This document shows, piece by piece, positions 1 to 9,148 of a stretch of 50,906 nt of DNA (the stretch's first letter is position 1; each line of letters begins with the position of its first letter). Origin of the DNA: Macrococcus capreoli. Its GTDB lineage: Bacteria; Bacillota; Bacilli; Staphylococcales; Staphylococcaceae. The DNA lies in contig NZ_JAOTIS010000017.1 in NCBI RefSeq assembly GCF_025628935.1, positions 1-50,906 on the forward strand. The letters run 5' to 3'. The notes under the pieces were generated by a model. It was not told the origin of the DNA and did not search any database. It worked only from the letters and a program-made list of their open reading frames with translations. A program made the position numbers and the translations under genes.

Positions 1-11
1 GCTAAGCGATA

Positions 12-371
12 TTATTTAGCTAATGCATCTTTCGCTTGTTTCACGATTTCAGCAAATGCTTTTTCGTCAGTGATAGCGATTTCTGATAACATTTTACGGT
101 TGATGTCAATTCCAGCAACTTTTAATCCGTTCATTAAACGGCTGTAGCTGATGTCGTTCATACGTGCAGCCGCATTGATACGTGCGATCCATAATTTACG
201 GAAATCACGTTTCTTTTGACGACGGTCACGGTATGCATATTGACCTGATTTCATTACTTGTTGTTTTGCTACTTTATATAATGTATGTTTTGAACCAAAG
301 TAACCTTTAGCTAATTTGATTGTACGTTTACGACGGGCGCGTGTAACTGTTCCACCTTTAACTCGTGGCAT
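12..371 (-). CDS. rplT: 50S ribosomal protein L20
   Basis: L20 binds 23S rRNA early in large-subunit assembly. In Bacillus it also represses its own operon by binding the infC leader. The 119-residue product starts [16 protein letters not shown], the strongly basic L20 N-terminal tail, and the length is normal (117-119). It is the last gene of infC-rpmI-rplT, 28 nt after rpmI. A Shine-Dalgarno (SD) sequence (AAGGAGG) lies just before the ATG. Only 11 bases remain between its stop and the window edge, so the operon terminator is not visible. The recognisable L20-type leader upstream of infC (1150-1306) suggests feedback control by this protein. Confidence 0.98.
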   Translation of the reverse strand: MPRVKGGTVTRARRKRTIKLAKGYFGSKHTLYKVAKQQVMKSGQYAYRDRRQKKRDFRKLWIARINAAARMNDISYSRLMNGLKVAGIDINRKMLSEIAITDEKAFAEIVKQAKDALAK

Positions 372-399
372 TATAATTCCTCCTTAGTGTTTCTAATTT

Positions 400-600
400 T
401 TATTTTACGTAAGTTAACATTTGTGCTACTCGTTTTTGATCGCCTTTAGATACTAATGACGCTTTACGAAGACCACGTTTTTGTTTTGTTGATTTGTTTG
501 CGAATAAATGTGAAGTGTAAGCTCTTGAACGTTTTAATTTCCCTGAACCAGTTCTTTTAACACGTTTCGCTCCACCACGGTGAGTTTTCATTTTAGGCAT
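400..600 (-). CDS. rpmI: 50S ribosomal protein L35
   Basis: L35 is a small structural protein of the 50S subunit. The 66-residue lysine- and arginine-rich product begins [18 protein letters not shown], diagnostic of L35, and has the usual length. It sits 12 nt downstream of infC and 28 nt upstream of rplT in the canonical infC-rpmI-rplT order, so the three are surely cotranscribed. In Bacillus, L20-mediated control acts on the shared leader and affects rpmI and rplT together. Nothing is odd here. Confidence 0.98.
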   Translation of the reverse strand: MPKMKTHRGGAKRVKRTGSGKLKRSRAYTSHLFANKSTKQKRGLRKASLVSKGDQKRVAQMLTYVK

Positions 601-612
601 GTTTTGTTCCTC

Positions 613-1140
613 CTAGTTTTGTTTTTTGTCGACGATTGGCGCTAACATTAAGAACATTGAGCGGCCATCCATCTTTGGCTTTTGTTCAACTGTCGCAAGA
701 TCTTTACATTCTTCTGCAAATTTCTCTAACACACGTTGACCAAATTCTTTATGCGTGATTGCACGACCACGGAATCTGATTGATACTTTAACTTTATCCT
801 GCTTTTCTAAGAACTTGCGCGCATTTTTAAGTTTCGTATTGAAATCATGATCCTCAATCGTTGGACTTAATCTAATTTCTTTAACAACTACAACTTTTTG
901 ATTTTTACGTGCTTCTTTTTCTTTCTTTTGTTGTTCAAATTTGAATTTACCGTAATCCATTATTTTGGCTACAGGCGGTTTCGCATTTGGAGCAACTAAT
1001 ACGACATCAAGGTTCACACGTTCTGCAATTTCAAGTGCTTCAAATTTAGTTTTAACACCAAGTTGTTCGCCATCATGACCGATTAAACGAAGTTCTCTCG
1101 CACGAATTTGCTCATTGATTTGAGTTTGATCTTTAGCTAT
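613..1140 (-). CDS. infC: Translation initiation factor IF-3, rare AUA start
   Basis: IF-3 binds the 30S subunit, keeps it from joining 50S too early, and proofreads the start codon. N-terminal ([15 protein letters not shown]) and C-terminal ([14 protein letters not shown]) IF-3 domains are both intact. The first GTG in frame (1147-1149) lies inside the SD sequence AGGAGGTG and cannot be the start. The codon correctly spaced behind that SD is ATA at 1138-1140, which gives 175 residues. infC genes are known for AUU/AUA/AUC start codons, which IF-3 discriminates against to limit its own synthesis. Automated annotation may place the start three codons earlier. Confidence 0.95.
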   Translation of the reverse strand: MAKDQTQINEQIRARELRLIGHDGEQLGVKTKFEALEIAERVNLDVVLVAPNAKPPVAKIMDYGKFKFEQQKKEKEARKNQKVVVVKEIRLSPTIEDHDFNTKLKNARKFLEKQDKVKVSIRFRGRAITHKEFGQRVLEKFAEECKDLATVEQKPKMDGRSMFLMLAPIVDKKQN

Positions 1141-1149
1141 GGTTGACAC

Positions 1150-1306
1150 CTCCTATTTGATTTACGAAGACAAACAAATAAGCGAATGCATAATGCACCC
1201 GCTAAAAAATAGACATGTCTAACCATGTTATTTAACCCTGTAACTGCTCATGGCGTCTTCAGGGCGAGAAGCGGGATGCTTCTACTTGTCCGTTTCGTAT
1301 TCAACA
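1150..1306 (-). promoter_or_regulatory. L20 (infC-rpmI-rplT) autoregulatory leader RNA
   Basis: This is a roughly 155-nt untranslated leader before infC. It carries GGACAAGTAGAAGC and then CGCTTCTCGCCCTGA, which I recognise from the L20 leader of Bacillus and staphylococcal infC operons. It ends in an attenuator hairpin. The expected mechanism is that free L20 binds a 23S rRNA mimic in the leader and terminates transcription. The assignment rests on remembered motif and context; a covariance search with the Rfam L20 leader model would settle it. Confidence 0.8.
1171..1203 (-). terminator. Attenuator hairpin in the infC leader
   Basis: On the minus strand AGCGGGTGCAT pairs with ATGCATTCGCT (11 bp with two G-U pairs, loop TA), followed by the U-rich TATTTGTTTG, about 30 nt before infC. 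In Bacillus L20 leaders, L20 binding promotes a terminator in this position. Confidence 0.7.
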
Positions 1307-1312
1307 GACTTA

Positions 1313-1341
1313 AGTATAACAGGTCATATTTTATAAGTCAA
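1313..1341 (-). promoter_or_regulatory. Sigma-A promoter of infC operon
   Basis: The -35 TTGACT (1336-1341) and -10 TATACT (1313-1318) are 17 nt apart, a near-consensus vegetative promoter. The -35 lies within the last codons of lysP, so the two transcription units overlap by a few bases. Confidence 0.85.
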
Positions 1342-2824
1342 CATCTATTTTTTCATATTCACTCATATCATGATCTTGTGATAAATCAACTTCTGTTAAT
1401 GGAATTTTTCGTGTTTTATATTTCAATTTATGATAGAAGAAAAATGCTAAAAAGATCGGAATACCCATATAAGTGATTAAGAACCCATTTAAATCAAATT
1501 TTCCGCCTAATACGAAATCCGTATCTTGTCCAAGAATAACAAATAAGCATAATACAAAGGCAAAAATCGGTCCAAATGGGAACCACATTGCTTTATATTT
1601 TAGTACTGATGTATCTTTGTTCTGAGCATAAAATGCTCGACGGAAACGATAGTGACTAATGGCGATACCGAGCCATGCTATAAACCCAGTTAAACCACTT
1701 GCTGCAACGATATATTCATAAGCACCACTAGCTACACGTTCTACTAAGAAAATAATAAGGACAACGACAAATGTTGCGAGTAAACTCGGAATCGGTACAC
1801 CTTTACGATTTGTTTCAGAGAATTTACGAGATGCTAATCCATCTTTCCCCATCGCATATAACATACGTGTAGATGCGTACATGCCACTGTTACCAGCAGA
1901 AAGAATTGATGTTAAGATAACTGCATTCATAAATGATGCTGCAAATGCAAGTCCAGCATTCTCAAATACTAATGTAAAAGGTGATTTCGCTACACTTTCT
2001 CCACCCATTAAGTTCGGGTTAGTGTAAGGAATAATTAAACCAATCACTAATATAGAAAGAATATAAAAGATTAATATTCTCCAGAATACTTGTTTGATTG
2101 CTTTCGGAATTGTCTTTTCTGGTTCTTCAGATTCACCTGCTGTAATACCAACAAGTTCTGTCCCCTGGAAACTAAATCCTGCAACTAAGAACACACCTAG
2201 AATTGTTAAGAATGAACCGGTTAAACCGTGTCCTACGAATGGTGCGTCTCCTGTCGTAAAGTTATCAAATCCAATATATTTACCACCTAAAATACCGACA
2301 ATCGTTAAAATACCAATCGCTAAAAATAAAATAACCGTTACGACTTTAATAATCGCAAACCAATATTCACTTTCACCGTATACTCTAACTGATAATGTAT
2401 TTAAAAATAAAATAATCGCTAAAAAGACTAAACTCCAGCCCCAGCCTGGCAAGAAATCCATCGGTGCCCAGTATTTAATAACACTCGCTGCAATACTCAC
2501 ATCTGCTGCTACGGTAATTACCCAGTTAAACCAATAGTTCCAGCCCAGTGCAAATCCTAATGACGGGTCAACGAAACGCGTTGCATATGTAGAGAATGAA
2601 CCTGAAATCGGTAAATAAGTTGCCATCTCTCCTAAACTTGTCATTAAGAAATAAACCATAATACCGATGATGGTGAATGCTAATAGTGCACCACCAGGTC
2701 CTGCCTCACGAATCGCGCCACCTGACGTCATGAATAATCCCGTACCGATACATCCTCCTATTGCAATCATCGAAATATGGCGCTGTTTCAATCTTCTTTG
2801 TACTTCATTATTACCACTATTCAT
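1331..2824 (-). CDS. lysP: Lysine-specific amino acid permease (LysP type)
   Basis: This is an APC-superfamily (AAT family) permease importing an amino acid by proton symport, with about 12 membrane helices. The 497-residue product has the family N-terminus with MIAIGGCIGTGLFMTSG and the EPEKTIPKAIKQVFWRI loop between helices 6 and 7. Substrate is assigned from the lysine riboswitch directly upstream (2903-3060) with its own terminator (2848-2880). It is monocistronic, with promoter 3089-3117. The position between infC and thrS is the same as I recall for staphylococcal lysP. The 3' end overlaps the infC promoter -35 box, and I see no dedicated downstream terminator. Confidence 0.92.
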   Translation of the reverse strand: MNSGNNEVQRRLKQRHISMIAIGGCIGTGLFMTSGGAIREAGPGGALLAFTIIGIMVYFLMTSLGEMATYLPISGSFSTYATRFVDPSLGFALGWNYWFNWVITVAADVSIAASVIKYWAPMDFLPGWGWSLVFLAIILFLNTLSVRVYGESEYWFAIIKVVTVILFLAIGILTIVGILGGKYIGFDNFTTGDAPFVGHGLTGSFLTILGVFLVAGFSFQGTELVGITAGESEEPEKTIPKAIKQVFWRILIFYILSILVIGLIIPYTNPNLMGGESVAKSPFTLVFENAGLAFAASFMNAVILTSILSAGNSGMYASTRMLYAMGKDGLASRKFSETNRKGVPIPSLLATFVVVLIIFLVERVASGAYEYIVAASGLTGFIAWLGIAISHYRFRRAFYAQNKDTSVLKYKAMWFPFGPIFAFVLCLFVILGQDTDFVLGGKFDLNGFLITYMGIPIFLAFFFYHKLKYKTRKIPLTEVDLSQDHDMSEYEKIDVDL

Positions 2825-2847
2825 ATAAACACCCTTTCAAATATAAA

Positions 2848-2880
2848 AAATGAGTACGCGTATGATACGCGTACTCATTT
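2848..2880 (-). terminator. Terminator (expression platform) of the lysine riboswitch
   Basis: A perfect 15-bp stem with 3-nt loop TCA (arm AAATGAGTACGCGTA) is followed by a U-rich stretch, 24 nt before the lysP start. It is the OFF state of the riboswitch; lysine binding should favour it. Confidence 0.9.
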
Positions 2881-2902
2881 GAAAGTTCAAATTTCAAAAT
2901 TT

Positions 2903-3060
2903 AGTAGCGCATCACTTACGTGACAGTCTAACACCTATTAAATGTTAGCCCAGGACATAATGTTCATACACATTACTCCTTCGGCACTGTTCCCTTTCGA
3001 ATAATTTCGTTTACGTGTATGACATATCCATCATCTACTCATAAACAGTGCGACCTCTAC
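2903..3060 (-). promoter_or_regulatory. Lysine riboswitch (L box) aptamer
   Basis: Read on the minus strand the leader shows, in order, GTAGAGGTCGCAC, GAGTAGATGAT, AAGGGA, GTGCCGAAGGAG, CCTGGGCTAACA and AGACTGTCACG. These are the conserved core segments of the lysine aptamer. GTAG (3057-3060) can pair with CTAC (2904-2907) to close P1. The 3' part runs into the 2848-2880 terminator. The arrangement predicts lysP is off when intracellular lysine is high. It accounts for most of the 385-nt gap between lysP and thrS. Confidence 0.93.
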
Positions 3061-3088
3061 CTCAACGAGGAATATTAAGTTATTTTCT

Positions 3089-3117
3089 AATATACAGTAC
3101 ATCGAATCGTAATTCAA
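3089..3117 (-). promoter_or_regulatory. Promoter of lysP
   Basis: The -35 TTGAAT (3112-3117) and -10 TATATT (3089-3094) are 17 nt apart, 29 nt upstream of the riboswitch 5' end. Confidence 0.75.
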
Positions 3118-3209
3118 CTACTTTTTTATTCCTTTAAAACATTAAACGGTTTCATACACGAAATCACTTTACCCTATTTGATGTGTATATAACATCGTCA
3201 TGTCCATTT

Positions 3210-5138
3210 TTATTTTTTTAAACGAATTTCATCCACGATTGACCAGATAAATTCGTCACGTTCCATCGTTTTAGAATCTTTAGAACCGTATTGTCTAACA
3301 TTCACTTCTTTATTTTCTACTTCTTTATCGCCCACGACGATTTGATAAGGAACTTTGTGCATTTGCGCTTCACGAATCTTGTATCCCATTTTCTCTTCAC
3401 GGTCATCGATATGACAGCGTACACCATGTGACTTCAATTCATCATATAAACTTCTTGCATAATCATAATGTACTTCATTAGATACAGGAATAATTTCTAA
3501 TTGATTTGGCGCTAACCATAATGGATATGCCCCTTTATATTCTTCAGTTAAGAATGCAACGAAACGTTCCATTGTAGAGATAACACCACGGTGAATAACG
3601 ACTGGACGGTGTTTCTCACCATCATTACCGATATATTCTAAATCGAAACGCTGTGGTAATAAGAAGTCTAATTGAACTGTTGATAATGTTTCTTCCTTAC
3701 CTAAAGCTGTTTTTACCTGTACGTCTAATTTAGGTCCGTAGAATGCTGCTTCACCTGGCGCTTCTTCATAATCTAAGCCCATTTCGTCAACCGCTTCTTT
3801 CAGCATTGCTTGTGCTTTCTCCCACATTTCATCATCCTGGAAGTACTTTTCAGTATCTTCTGGGTCTCTGTAGCTTAAACGGAATTTATAATCTTCAAAT
3901 TTAAAATCTTTATACACATCAATCACAAGCTGTACAACACGAATAAATTCTTCTTTAATTTGATCCGGACGAACGAAGATATGCGCATCATTTAAAGTCA
4001 TTCCGCGAACACGTTGTAAACCACTTACCGCTCCACTTGCTTCATAGCGGTGCATTGTACCAAGTTCAGCGATACGGATTGGTAACTCACGGTATGAATG
4101 CGGTTTGTTTTTGTACACCATCATATGATGCGGACAGTTCATTGGACGTAATACCATCTGCTCATTATCCATATCCATTACAGGGAACATGTCTTCTTGG
4201 TAATGATCCCAGTGACCAGACGTTTTGTATAAATCAACTGAACCCATTACTGGAGTGTATACGTGATCATAGCCTAAAGCCACTTCTTTATCCACGATAT
4301 AGCGCTCTAATTCACGACGAATTGTCGCACCATTTGGTAACCAAAGTGGCAACCCTGCACCCACAAGTTGACTTGTCGTAAATAATTCTAATTCTTTACC
4401 AATTTTACGGTGGTCACGCTCTTTACGCTCTTCTAAAATTTGAAGATGTTCTTTCAACGCTTTCTTATCAAAGAAAGCTGTACCGTAAATACGTTGTAAC
4501 ATTTTGTTGTTCGCGTCACCTCTCCAGTATGCACCGGCAGTAGATAGTAACTTAAATTCTTTAATTTTAGCTGTTGATGGAACATGTACCCCGCGGCAAA
4601 GATCTGTGAATTCACCCTGGCTATACAATGTTACATTTTCTTCGGCTGGAATTGCATCAATTAACTCTTGCTTGTACGGATCATCTGCGAATACTTTTTT
4701 CGCTTCATCGCGACTTACGACACGGCGTTCGATTGTAATATTCTCACCTACGATTTGACGCATTGTCTTTTCGATTTCAGGTAAATCTTCACTTGAAATT
4801 TTATGTTCTGTATCAACATCATAATAGAAACCTTCTTCAATGACAGGCCCTACACCGAAATGCACTTTACCATACATGCGTTTTAACGCTTGCGCCATTA
4901 AATGTGCTGTTGAATGACGTAATACTTCAATACCTTCAGGTGATTCCGGCGTTATGATTTCAATATCCCCATCAACTTCTAACGCCGTCGATAAATCCAC
5001 CATCTGACCATTGAATTTACCTGCTAAAGCTTTCTTTCTTAAGCCCGGACTAATTGAACCGGCGATTTCTTCCGTTGTCACGCCTGCCTCGAAACTTTTC
5101 ACATTACCATCTGGGAACTTCACTTTAATCTCACTCAT
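3210..5138 (-). CDS. thrS: Threonyl-tRNA synthetase
   Basis: ThrRS charges tRNA-Thr in the cytoplasm. Starting at [11 protein letters not shown] the 642-residue product has a TGS domain (about 1-60), an editing domain with HSTAH at 75-79, a class II catalytic core with MNCPHH and the late motif VVIHRG, and an anticodon-binding domain ending about 15 residues from the C-terminus. The ATG at 5136-5138 is chosen because GAGG lies 8 nt upstream. The reading frame stays open into the T-box terminator, so longer starts are artefacts. A T-box leader controls the gene. I see no strong terminator after its stop. Confidence 0.97.
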   Translation of the reverse strand: MSEIKVKFPDGNVKSFEAGVTTEEIAGSISPGLRKKALAGKFNGQMVDLSTALEVDGDIEIITPESPEGIEVLRHSTAHLMAQALKRMYGKVHFGVGPVIEEGFYYDVDTEHKISSEDLPEIEKTMRQIVGENITIERRVVSRDEAKKVFADDPYKQELIDAIPAEENVTLYSQGEFTDLCRGVHVPSTAKIKEFKLLSTAGAYWRGDANNKMLQRIYGTAFFDKKALKEHLQILEERKERDHRKIGKELELFTTSQLVGAGLPLWLPNGATIRRELERYIVDKEVALGYDHVYTPVMGSVDLYKTSGHWDHYQEDMFPVMDMDNEQMVLRPMNCPHHMMVYKNKPHSYRELPIRIAELGTMHRYEASGAVSGLQRVRGMTLNDAHIFVRPDQIKEEFIRVVQLVIDVYKDFKFEDYKFRLSYRDPEDTEKYFQDDEMWEKAQAMLKEAVDEMGLDYEEAPGEAAFYGPKLDVQVKTALGKEETLSTVQLDFLLPQRFDLEYIGNDGEKHRPVVIHRGVISTMERFVAFLTEEYKGAYPLWLAPNQLEIIPVSNEVHYDYARSLYDELKSHGVRCHIDDREEKMGYKIREAQMHKVPYQIVVGDKEVENKEVNVRQYGSKDSKTMERDEFIWSIVDEIRLKK

Positions 5139-5174
5139 CCATAACGCCTCACTTTTCATTATTTTTTTAAACAA

Positions 5175-5210
5175 CAAAAAAAGACCCCATCCCAAAAAGG
5201 GACGAAGTCT
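5175..5210 (-). terminator. T-box terminator upstream of thrS
   Basis: On the minus strand AGACTTCGTCCC pairs with GGGATGGGGTCT (12 bp with G-U pairs), loop TTTTT, followed by seven U residues. The antiterminator would use the T-box motif at 5214-5227. Confidence 0.9.
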
Positions 5211-5424
5211 ATTCGCGGTACCACCCTAATTACTGACAATGCATCAGCAACTCTACATAAGATAACGGTCTTGAGCCGGGCAATGATTAGTTGCCGTTGT
5301 CGTAAGGGAGTAATCTTATGTCTAAATTACTGATTTGCAGCACCATCAGCTCTCTTAAAATTATCGACACAACATCATGTCCTTACACGTTTTATATATA
5401 CGAATTTAATTTTTGTTGTTTGTT
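5182..5424 (-). promoter_or_regulatory. T-box riboswitch controlling thrS
   Basis: The diagnostic T-box sequence AGGGTGGTACCGCG is present at 5214-5227, immediately before a U-tailed terminator. Upstream, GAGAGCTGATGGTGCTGC followed by CAAATCAGTAA resembles the distal stem I loop. Uncharged tRNA-Thr should pair with a specifier codon and the T-box bulge and allow read-through. I could not fix the specifier; an ACT triplet within GATTACTCCC is a candidate only. The leader fills the 323-nt thrS-dnaI gap. Confidence 0.92.
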
Positions 5425-5431
5425 AATTTCT

Positions 5432-5459
5432 ATTATACACATATTATTGTAATTTTCAA
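5432..5459 (-). promoter_or_regulatory. Promoter of thrS T-box leader
   Basis: The -35 TTGAAA (5454-5459) and a perfect -10 TATAAT (5432-5437) are 16 nt apart. The -35 begins three bases after the dnaI stop. Confidence 0.8.
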
Positions 5460-5461
5460 TC

Positions 5462-6382
5462 TTATTTTTGACGACGATAATTTTTTCCGCTTAACAGATA
5501 AGCATCGCTCAATGTTTCAACACGTTCCATAATACGGCGTGCTTTCGTCAACTCTGCCCCTTGTTTCGTAATGGACAGATGATGACTGAGTTCTTTGAAG
5601 TCAAAGTTTGAACTAAAGAATGTCGGCATATTATGCATCATTCGGTGGTTAAGTATCGGACCTAATACTTCATCGCGTACCCAAGGTGTTAAGTCCTCAG
5701 CGCCAACATCATCCAACATTAATACAGGAGTGTGCTTCACTTTATTTAATCGTTCCGCATACGTGCCATCATTAAATCCATTTTTCAGTTCGCGGATGAA
5801 TTCCGGAAAATACAGTAACGTTGAATAAATATGTTGCGCTTTTAACTCATTCGCAATTGCACCGAGAATAAAGGATTTCCCTGTCCCAAATGGACCATGA
5901 ATATACATACCTTTCGTATCTTCTCCTTTAGCAATTTCTCTGCATACTAAGCCGGCACGTCTGACGATATCTATACGCGTCTTATCATCTAAATATATAT
6001 CAGCAAGTTTTGCTTTCAACACATCTTTAGGCATATGAATGGCAGTAATAAATTGTTTCATCTTCTGTTCTTCATCAAATGCTAGCTTTGATGGACATGG
6101 TAAATGTCTGATTTTTATATGGTTGTTATCAATATACAATTCCGGTGTATGACCCGGCACAAAATTTTTGCATTGTCCGTAAGACAAACAGTCGGCGCAC
6201 ATAATAGAAGAATCTTTATATTCCTGAAGTACGGATAAATCGTTATCTATCATTTGCTGTGTCACATTATTACTGTCGATAAATGCCTTAATTTGCGGGT
6301 CACGAATCGTTTCTTGTTTAATCTTCTCTATGCGTTTAAAGATTTCATTATTGGCGTTTAATATCGATCCCATCGGTTTCAT
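5462..6382 (-). CDS. dnaI: Primosomal protein DnaI (helicase loader)
   Basis: DnaI is the AAA+ ATPase that loads replicative helicase at oriC and during restart, with DnaB and DnaD. Residues 62-96 hold a Cys-rich segment (C62, C65, C71, C96) matching the zinc-binding helicase-interaction domain. Walker A GPFGTGKS is at 163-170 and Walker B LMLDDVGAE follows. The 306-residue length is normal. The start overlaps the dnaB stop by one base (TAATG), so translation is likely coupled. It is the last gene of nrdR-dnaB-dnaI. Confidence 0.96.
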   Translation of the reverse strand: MKPMGSILNANNEIFKRIEKIKQETIRDPQIKAFIDSNNVTQQMIDNDLSVLQEYKDSSIMCADCLSYGQCKNFVPGHTPELYIDNNHIKIRHLPCPSKLAFDEEQKMKQFITAIHMPKDVLKAKLADIYLDDKTRIDIVRRAGLVCREIAKGEDTKGMYIHGPFGTGKSFILGAIANELKAQHIYSTLLYFPEFIRELKNGFNDGTYAERLNKVKHTPVLMLDDVGAEDLTPWVRDEVLGPILNHRMMHNMPTFFSSNFDFKELSHHLSITKQGAELTKARRIMERVETLSDAYLLSGKNYRRQK

Positions 6383-7737
6383 TATTTATCCTCCTCCCAT
6401 AATTGATTTAATTCTTCCTGTAATTTAAGACGTTCTGCTTCTAAATCATCTGATTGTGACGATGATGCCACTTGATCTTGTTCATCCGTTAACCATTTCG
6501 GAGTAATTTCTTTTGAAGGTGGTGTATATTGCTTCTGACGATACGTATCTTTACTACGTTCTTCGCGTTTTTTACCCATTGCTTTAACGTAACGATACGC
6601 CGCTTCACTAGATTGTAAATTAAGCTTCTTCCAGTTTGACGCAATTTCTTCGATATAACTTTGTGGTAATTTCATATCTTTCGTGAACAGAACATATTGA
6701 ATCAAGATGTTCAGTACGCCATACGGTAATTGCTCACGTTCTAATATCGATTCAATCATACGTTTTTGTTTAATTGTCGGTTCCGATTTACTAAATGAAG
6801 CAAGCATTTCCACCGGACTCGTTGTATCAAGCATCTCAAACCAGTTGAGCAATGTATTCGCTTCTTTTTGTTCAACCACTTGTTGCGTCGTCTGTTCTTG
6901 TATTTGCAACGTCGGTAGTGCTCCGTCATGTTCTATCTTATAAAAGTCTCGGGCATTTTTTCTTAAATCCTCGTGTGATATCGTCTGGTCACTCGTAAGT
7001 GATTTCAAGACGATTTGACGCATTTCAGTCGGACCGATATCATATAAAGCTGCAAGTTGCGAAATTAAATCACGCGTTTTCTTTGGCAGCTGTTCGCTTG
7101 TAATTAAATTCTGGGCAAGCAATGTTTCTAGCATATCAAAGTCAAACGTCTGTTGATGCACTGGTATACCATATGGTTCGCTTTGTTTAATGATTTCGCT
7201 ATTATATTCAAAGACGACCGGTTCCGGAGATTTAGGGGTGCCGAATACATCCATGTATTTGCTTGAAATATCACGATACCCATCATAATCTATGTTGTTC
7301 GTAAAATACCTGCTTTTCAACATTTGGTAACGATGTTTCCCCACTTGTTGATATAAGAACACAGAAAGCATCGGGTCATTAAAAAATTGTGCCGGCATAA
7401 CCGGACTTATGAGTTTATAAATAAACTTTTGATTCTGATCATCAATTCTCATATATGTCTTTAACAATCCAATCGCTTCAAGCCGTTTACGCAACATTTC
7501 AAAATGTGATAAATTCATCTTTAATTCACTTAAAATAATATAATGTGTGTAATCATTACTCACTTGATTATAATCATTCAAAAATTGACTTAAAAACTGG
7601 TAGACACCTACACATTCTATACCAATAAGCGGCGTATACAATGCTTTCAATACATCATCCGTAAGATGCGTGCTTATATAATTCGTCGATACTGTAAATT
7701 GATCCGTTCCGTTTAATGCAGTAAAATAATGTTGCAT
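6382..7737 (-). CDS. dnaB: Replication initiation and membrane attachment protein DnaB
   Basis: This is Firmicutes DnaB, a DNA-remodelling and co-loader protein distinct from the E. coli helicase of that name. It works with DnaD and DnaI at oriC. The product starts MQHYFTALNGTDQFTV and has the DnaB/DnaD winged-helix region followed by a C-terminal DDBH2 domain (around AAYRYVKAMGKKR) and an acidic tail. A GTG two codons upstream (7741-7743) abuts the SD AGGTG. The ATG at 7735-7737 has proper spacing, so I use it (451 residues). It lies 8 nt after nrdR. Confidence 0.94.
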   Translation of the reverse strand: MQHYFTALNGTDQFTVSTNYISTHLTDDVLKALYTPLIGIECVGVYQFLSQFLNDYNQVSNDYTHYIILSELKMNLSHFEMLRKRLEAIGLLKTYMRIDDQNQKFIYKLISPVMPAQFFNDPMLSVFLYQQVGKHRYQMLKSRYFTNNIDYDGYRDISSKYMDVFGTPKSPEPVVFEYNSEIIKQSEPYGIPVHQQTFDFDMLETLLAQNLITSEQLPKKTRDLISQLAALYDIGPTEMRQIVLKSLTSDQTISHEDLRKNARDFYKIEHDGALPTLQIQEQTTQQVVEQKEANTLLNWFEMLDTTSPVEMLASFSKSEPTIKQKRMIESILEREQLPYGVLNILIQYVLFTKDMKLPQSYIEEIASNWKKLNLQSSEAAYRYVKAMGKKREERSKDTYRQKQYTPPSKEITPKWLTDEQDQVASSSQSDDLEAERLKLQEELNQLWEEDK

Positions 7738-7745
7738 CGTCACAC

Positions 7746-8210
7746 CTACTTCTTATTCTTATCGTTCAATAATCCGCTCATTGTAGTCAACAACTGATCG
7801 ACATCTTTAAATTCTTTATAAACTGAAGCAAATCGAACATACGAAACCTGGTCTAAATTCATTAAATGCTCCATTACACGTTCACCAATATCTACAGAAG
7901 AAACTTCTGAAACGCCTTTTTCACGTAAAGTATTTTCAACTTCTGTAGTAATCTTTTCTAACGCTTCAAAAGCAACCGGACGTTTTTCGCATGCACGGAC
8001 GAGTCCATGTAGCACTTTATCTCGATTGAATGCTTGTCTTGTACCGTCTTTTTTCACTACAATTAATGGCTGTAATTCAATGCGTTCAAATGTCGTAAAT
8101 CGTGTGCCACAAGATTCACATTCACGACGTCTTCGAATTGCAGTTAAGTCATCAGCATGTCGTGAATCAATCACTTTTGATTGATTAAACCCGCATTTAG
8201 GACATTTCAA
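7746..8210 (-). CDS. nrdR: Transcriptional repressor NrdR, TTG start
   Basis: NrdR represses ribonucleotide reductase genes in response to dATP/ATP. From the TTG at 8208-8210 the product is 154 residues. It has a zinc ribbon with Cys 3, 6, 31 and 34 (KCPKCGF and CESCGTRF) and an ATP-cone ([15 protein letters not shown]) extending to about residue 140. AGAGAGGTG lies 6 nt before the TTG. An upstream in-frame ATG (8229-8231) has no SD and would add seven residues the family lacks. A likely -10 TATAAT is at 8244-8249. First gene of nrdR-dnaB-dnaI. Confidence 0.95.
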   Translation of the reverse strand: MKCPKCGFNQSKVIDSRHADDLTAIRRRRECESCGTRFTTFERIELQPLIVVKKDGTRQAFNRDKVLHGLVRACEKRPVAFEALEKITTEVENTLREKGVSEVSSVDIGERVMEHLMNLDQVSYVRFASVYKEFKDVDQLLTTMSGLLNDKNKK

Positions 8211-8345
8211 GACAATCACCTCTCTGTTCATAGTTATTGTTTAATTATACAATAATAATAAATAATTAAAAATCTATAAGATTACACTGATTTGGGTAAA
8301 CATAGTAATACCGATAATAAAAAATAAACAGTAAGGAGTATAACG

Positions 8346-9059
8346 ATGAGACCCAACTTTATAGCATTACCTAAACTAGAAGATGGACACCCTGTGAACA
8401 AATTAAGAGAAAGTTTCAACAGAAGAAATGAAGTGATTCTATATCATCATGACCCAGTAGGCATCGTGTTTATCGGAGACTCGATTACGGATTACTGGGA
8501 TATCGAAAGTTATTTAACACTTTCAAACAATAAACGCATAATCAATCGAGGTATTGGTAATGACCGTTCGCAATGGGTACGCGATCGATTTGAAGCAGAT
8601 AGCCTGCAGCTGAAACCCGATTGGATTGTATTATCAATTGGGATAAACAATACGAAAGAACTGGATGAAGATCAAAGTGAAGCAAATCAGCAGCAAATTA
8701 AGGATAGAATATTAGCAGATATCGAAGTGATGATTGAAATGGCGCAAGCACGTAATATCAACATCGCAGTGACAACATTGACGTCGACAAACCGTCCGAA
8801 TTTAGAAGGATTTATCGTGCGTGCTCAATTAGTGCAGTCAATCAATCAGGAAATCGCTCGCTTATGTACACAATACGGCGCACTATACATTAATTATTAT
8901 GAACAAATGACAGAAACTAAAGACGGTATCGACTACTTACGTGATGAACTCACAGACGATGGCCTACACCCACATGTATTAGGCTATGACATTATGGCAG
9001 AAGTAATTGAAACAGCGTTCGCTGGGCGATATCCAGTAATAAGAAAAACCGAAAACTAG
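8346..9059 (+). CDS. SGNH/GDSL-family hydrolase (esterase), substrate unknown
   Basis: A 237-residue cytoplasmic SGNH-fold hydrolase with no signal peptide. Block I is FIGDSITDYW (Ser46), block II is NRGIGNDRS (Gly71), block III is SIGINNTKE (Asn101/102), and block V is DDGLHPH (Asp205, His208), so the catalytic residues are all present. Relatives act on acetylated sugars, platelet-activating-factor-like esters and lipids; I cannot choose among them. It is read opposite to its neighbours, has an AAGGAG SD and its own terminator. It lies with ykkCD in the nrdR-gapB interval, where staphylococci as I recall have no extra genes, so it looks accessory. Confidence 0.85.
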   Translation: MRPNFIALPKLEDGHPVNKLRESFNRRNEVILYHHDPVGIVFIGDSITDYWDIESYLTLSNNKRIINRGIGNDRSQWVRDRFEADSLQLKPDWIVLSIGINNTKELDEDQSEANQQQIKDRILADIEVMIEMAQARNINIAVTTLTSTNRPNLEGFIVRAQLVQSINQEIARLCTQYGALYINYYEQMTETKDGIDYLRDELTDDGLHPHVLGYDIMAEVIETAFAGRYPVIRKTEN

Positions 9060-9085
9060 ACTTTTGAGTCTAGTTTTCGGTTTTT
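9044..9085 (+). terminator. Terminator of the SGNH hydrolase gene
   Basis: An 18-bp stem includes ACCGAAAACTAGAC and its complement around loop TTTTGA, with a T run on the 3' side. The gene's TAG stop lies inside the 5' arm. Confidence 0.92.
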
Positions 9086-9148
9086 TGGTGATAGTGACTT
9101 AGTGGTTCACATTACTCCAGACTATTGCGAACTCTCTCATCGCCCCAC

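Noticed and set aside
1225-1476. Plus-strand open frame across the infC leader and lysP 3' end
   Set aside because: Covers the antisense of an RNA leader and promoter; no SD or known homology.
2094-2537. Plus-strand open frame inside lysP
   Set aside because: Antisense shadow of a clear permease gene, no SD, proline- and serine-rich composition typical of reversed membrane protein codons. The same holds for 22117-22485 (inside cycA) and 43582-43962 (inside TSUP).
4037-4381. Plus-strand open frame inside thrS
   Set aside because: Antisense to conserved catalytic-domain codons and without an SD.
5139-5195. Longer thrS start (19 extra residues)
   Set aside because: Would place the start codon in the T-box terminator; the internal ATG at 5136-5138 has the SD.
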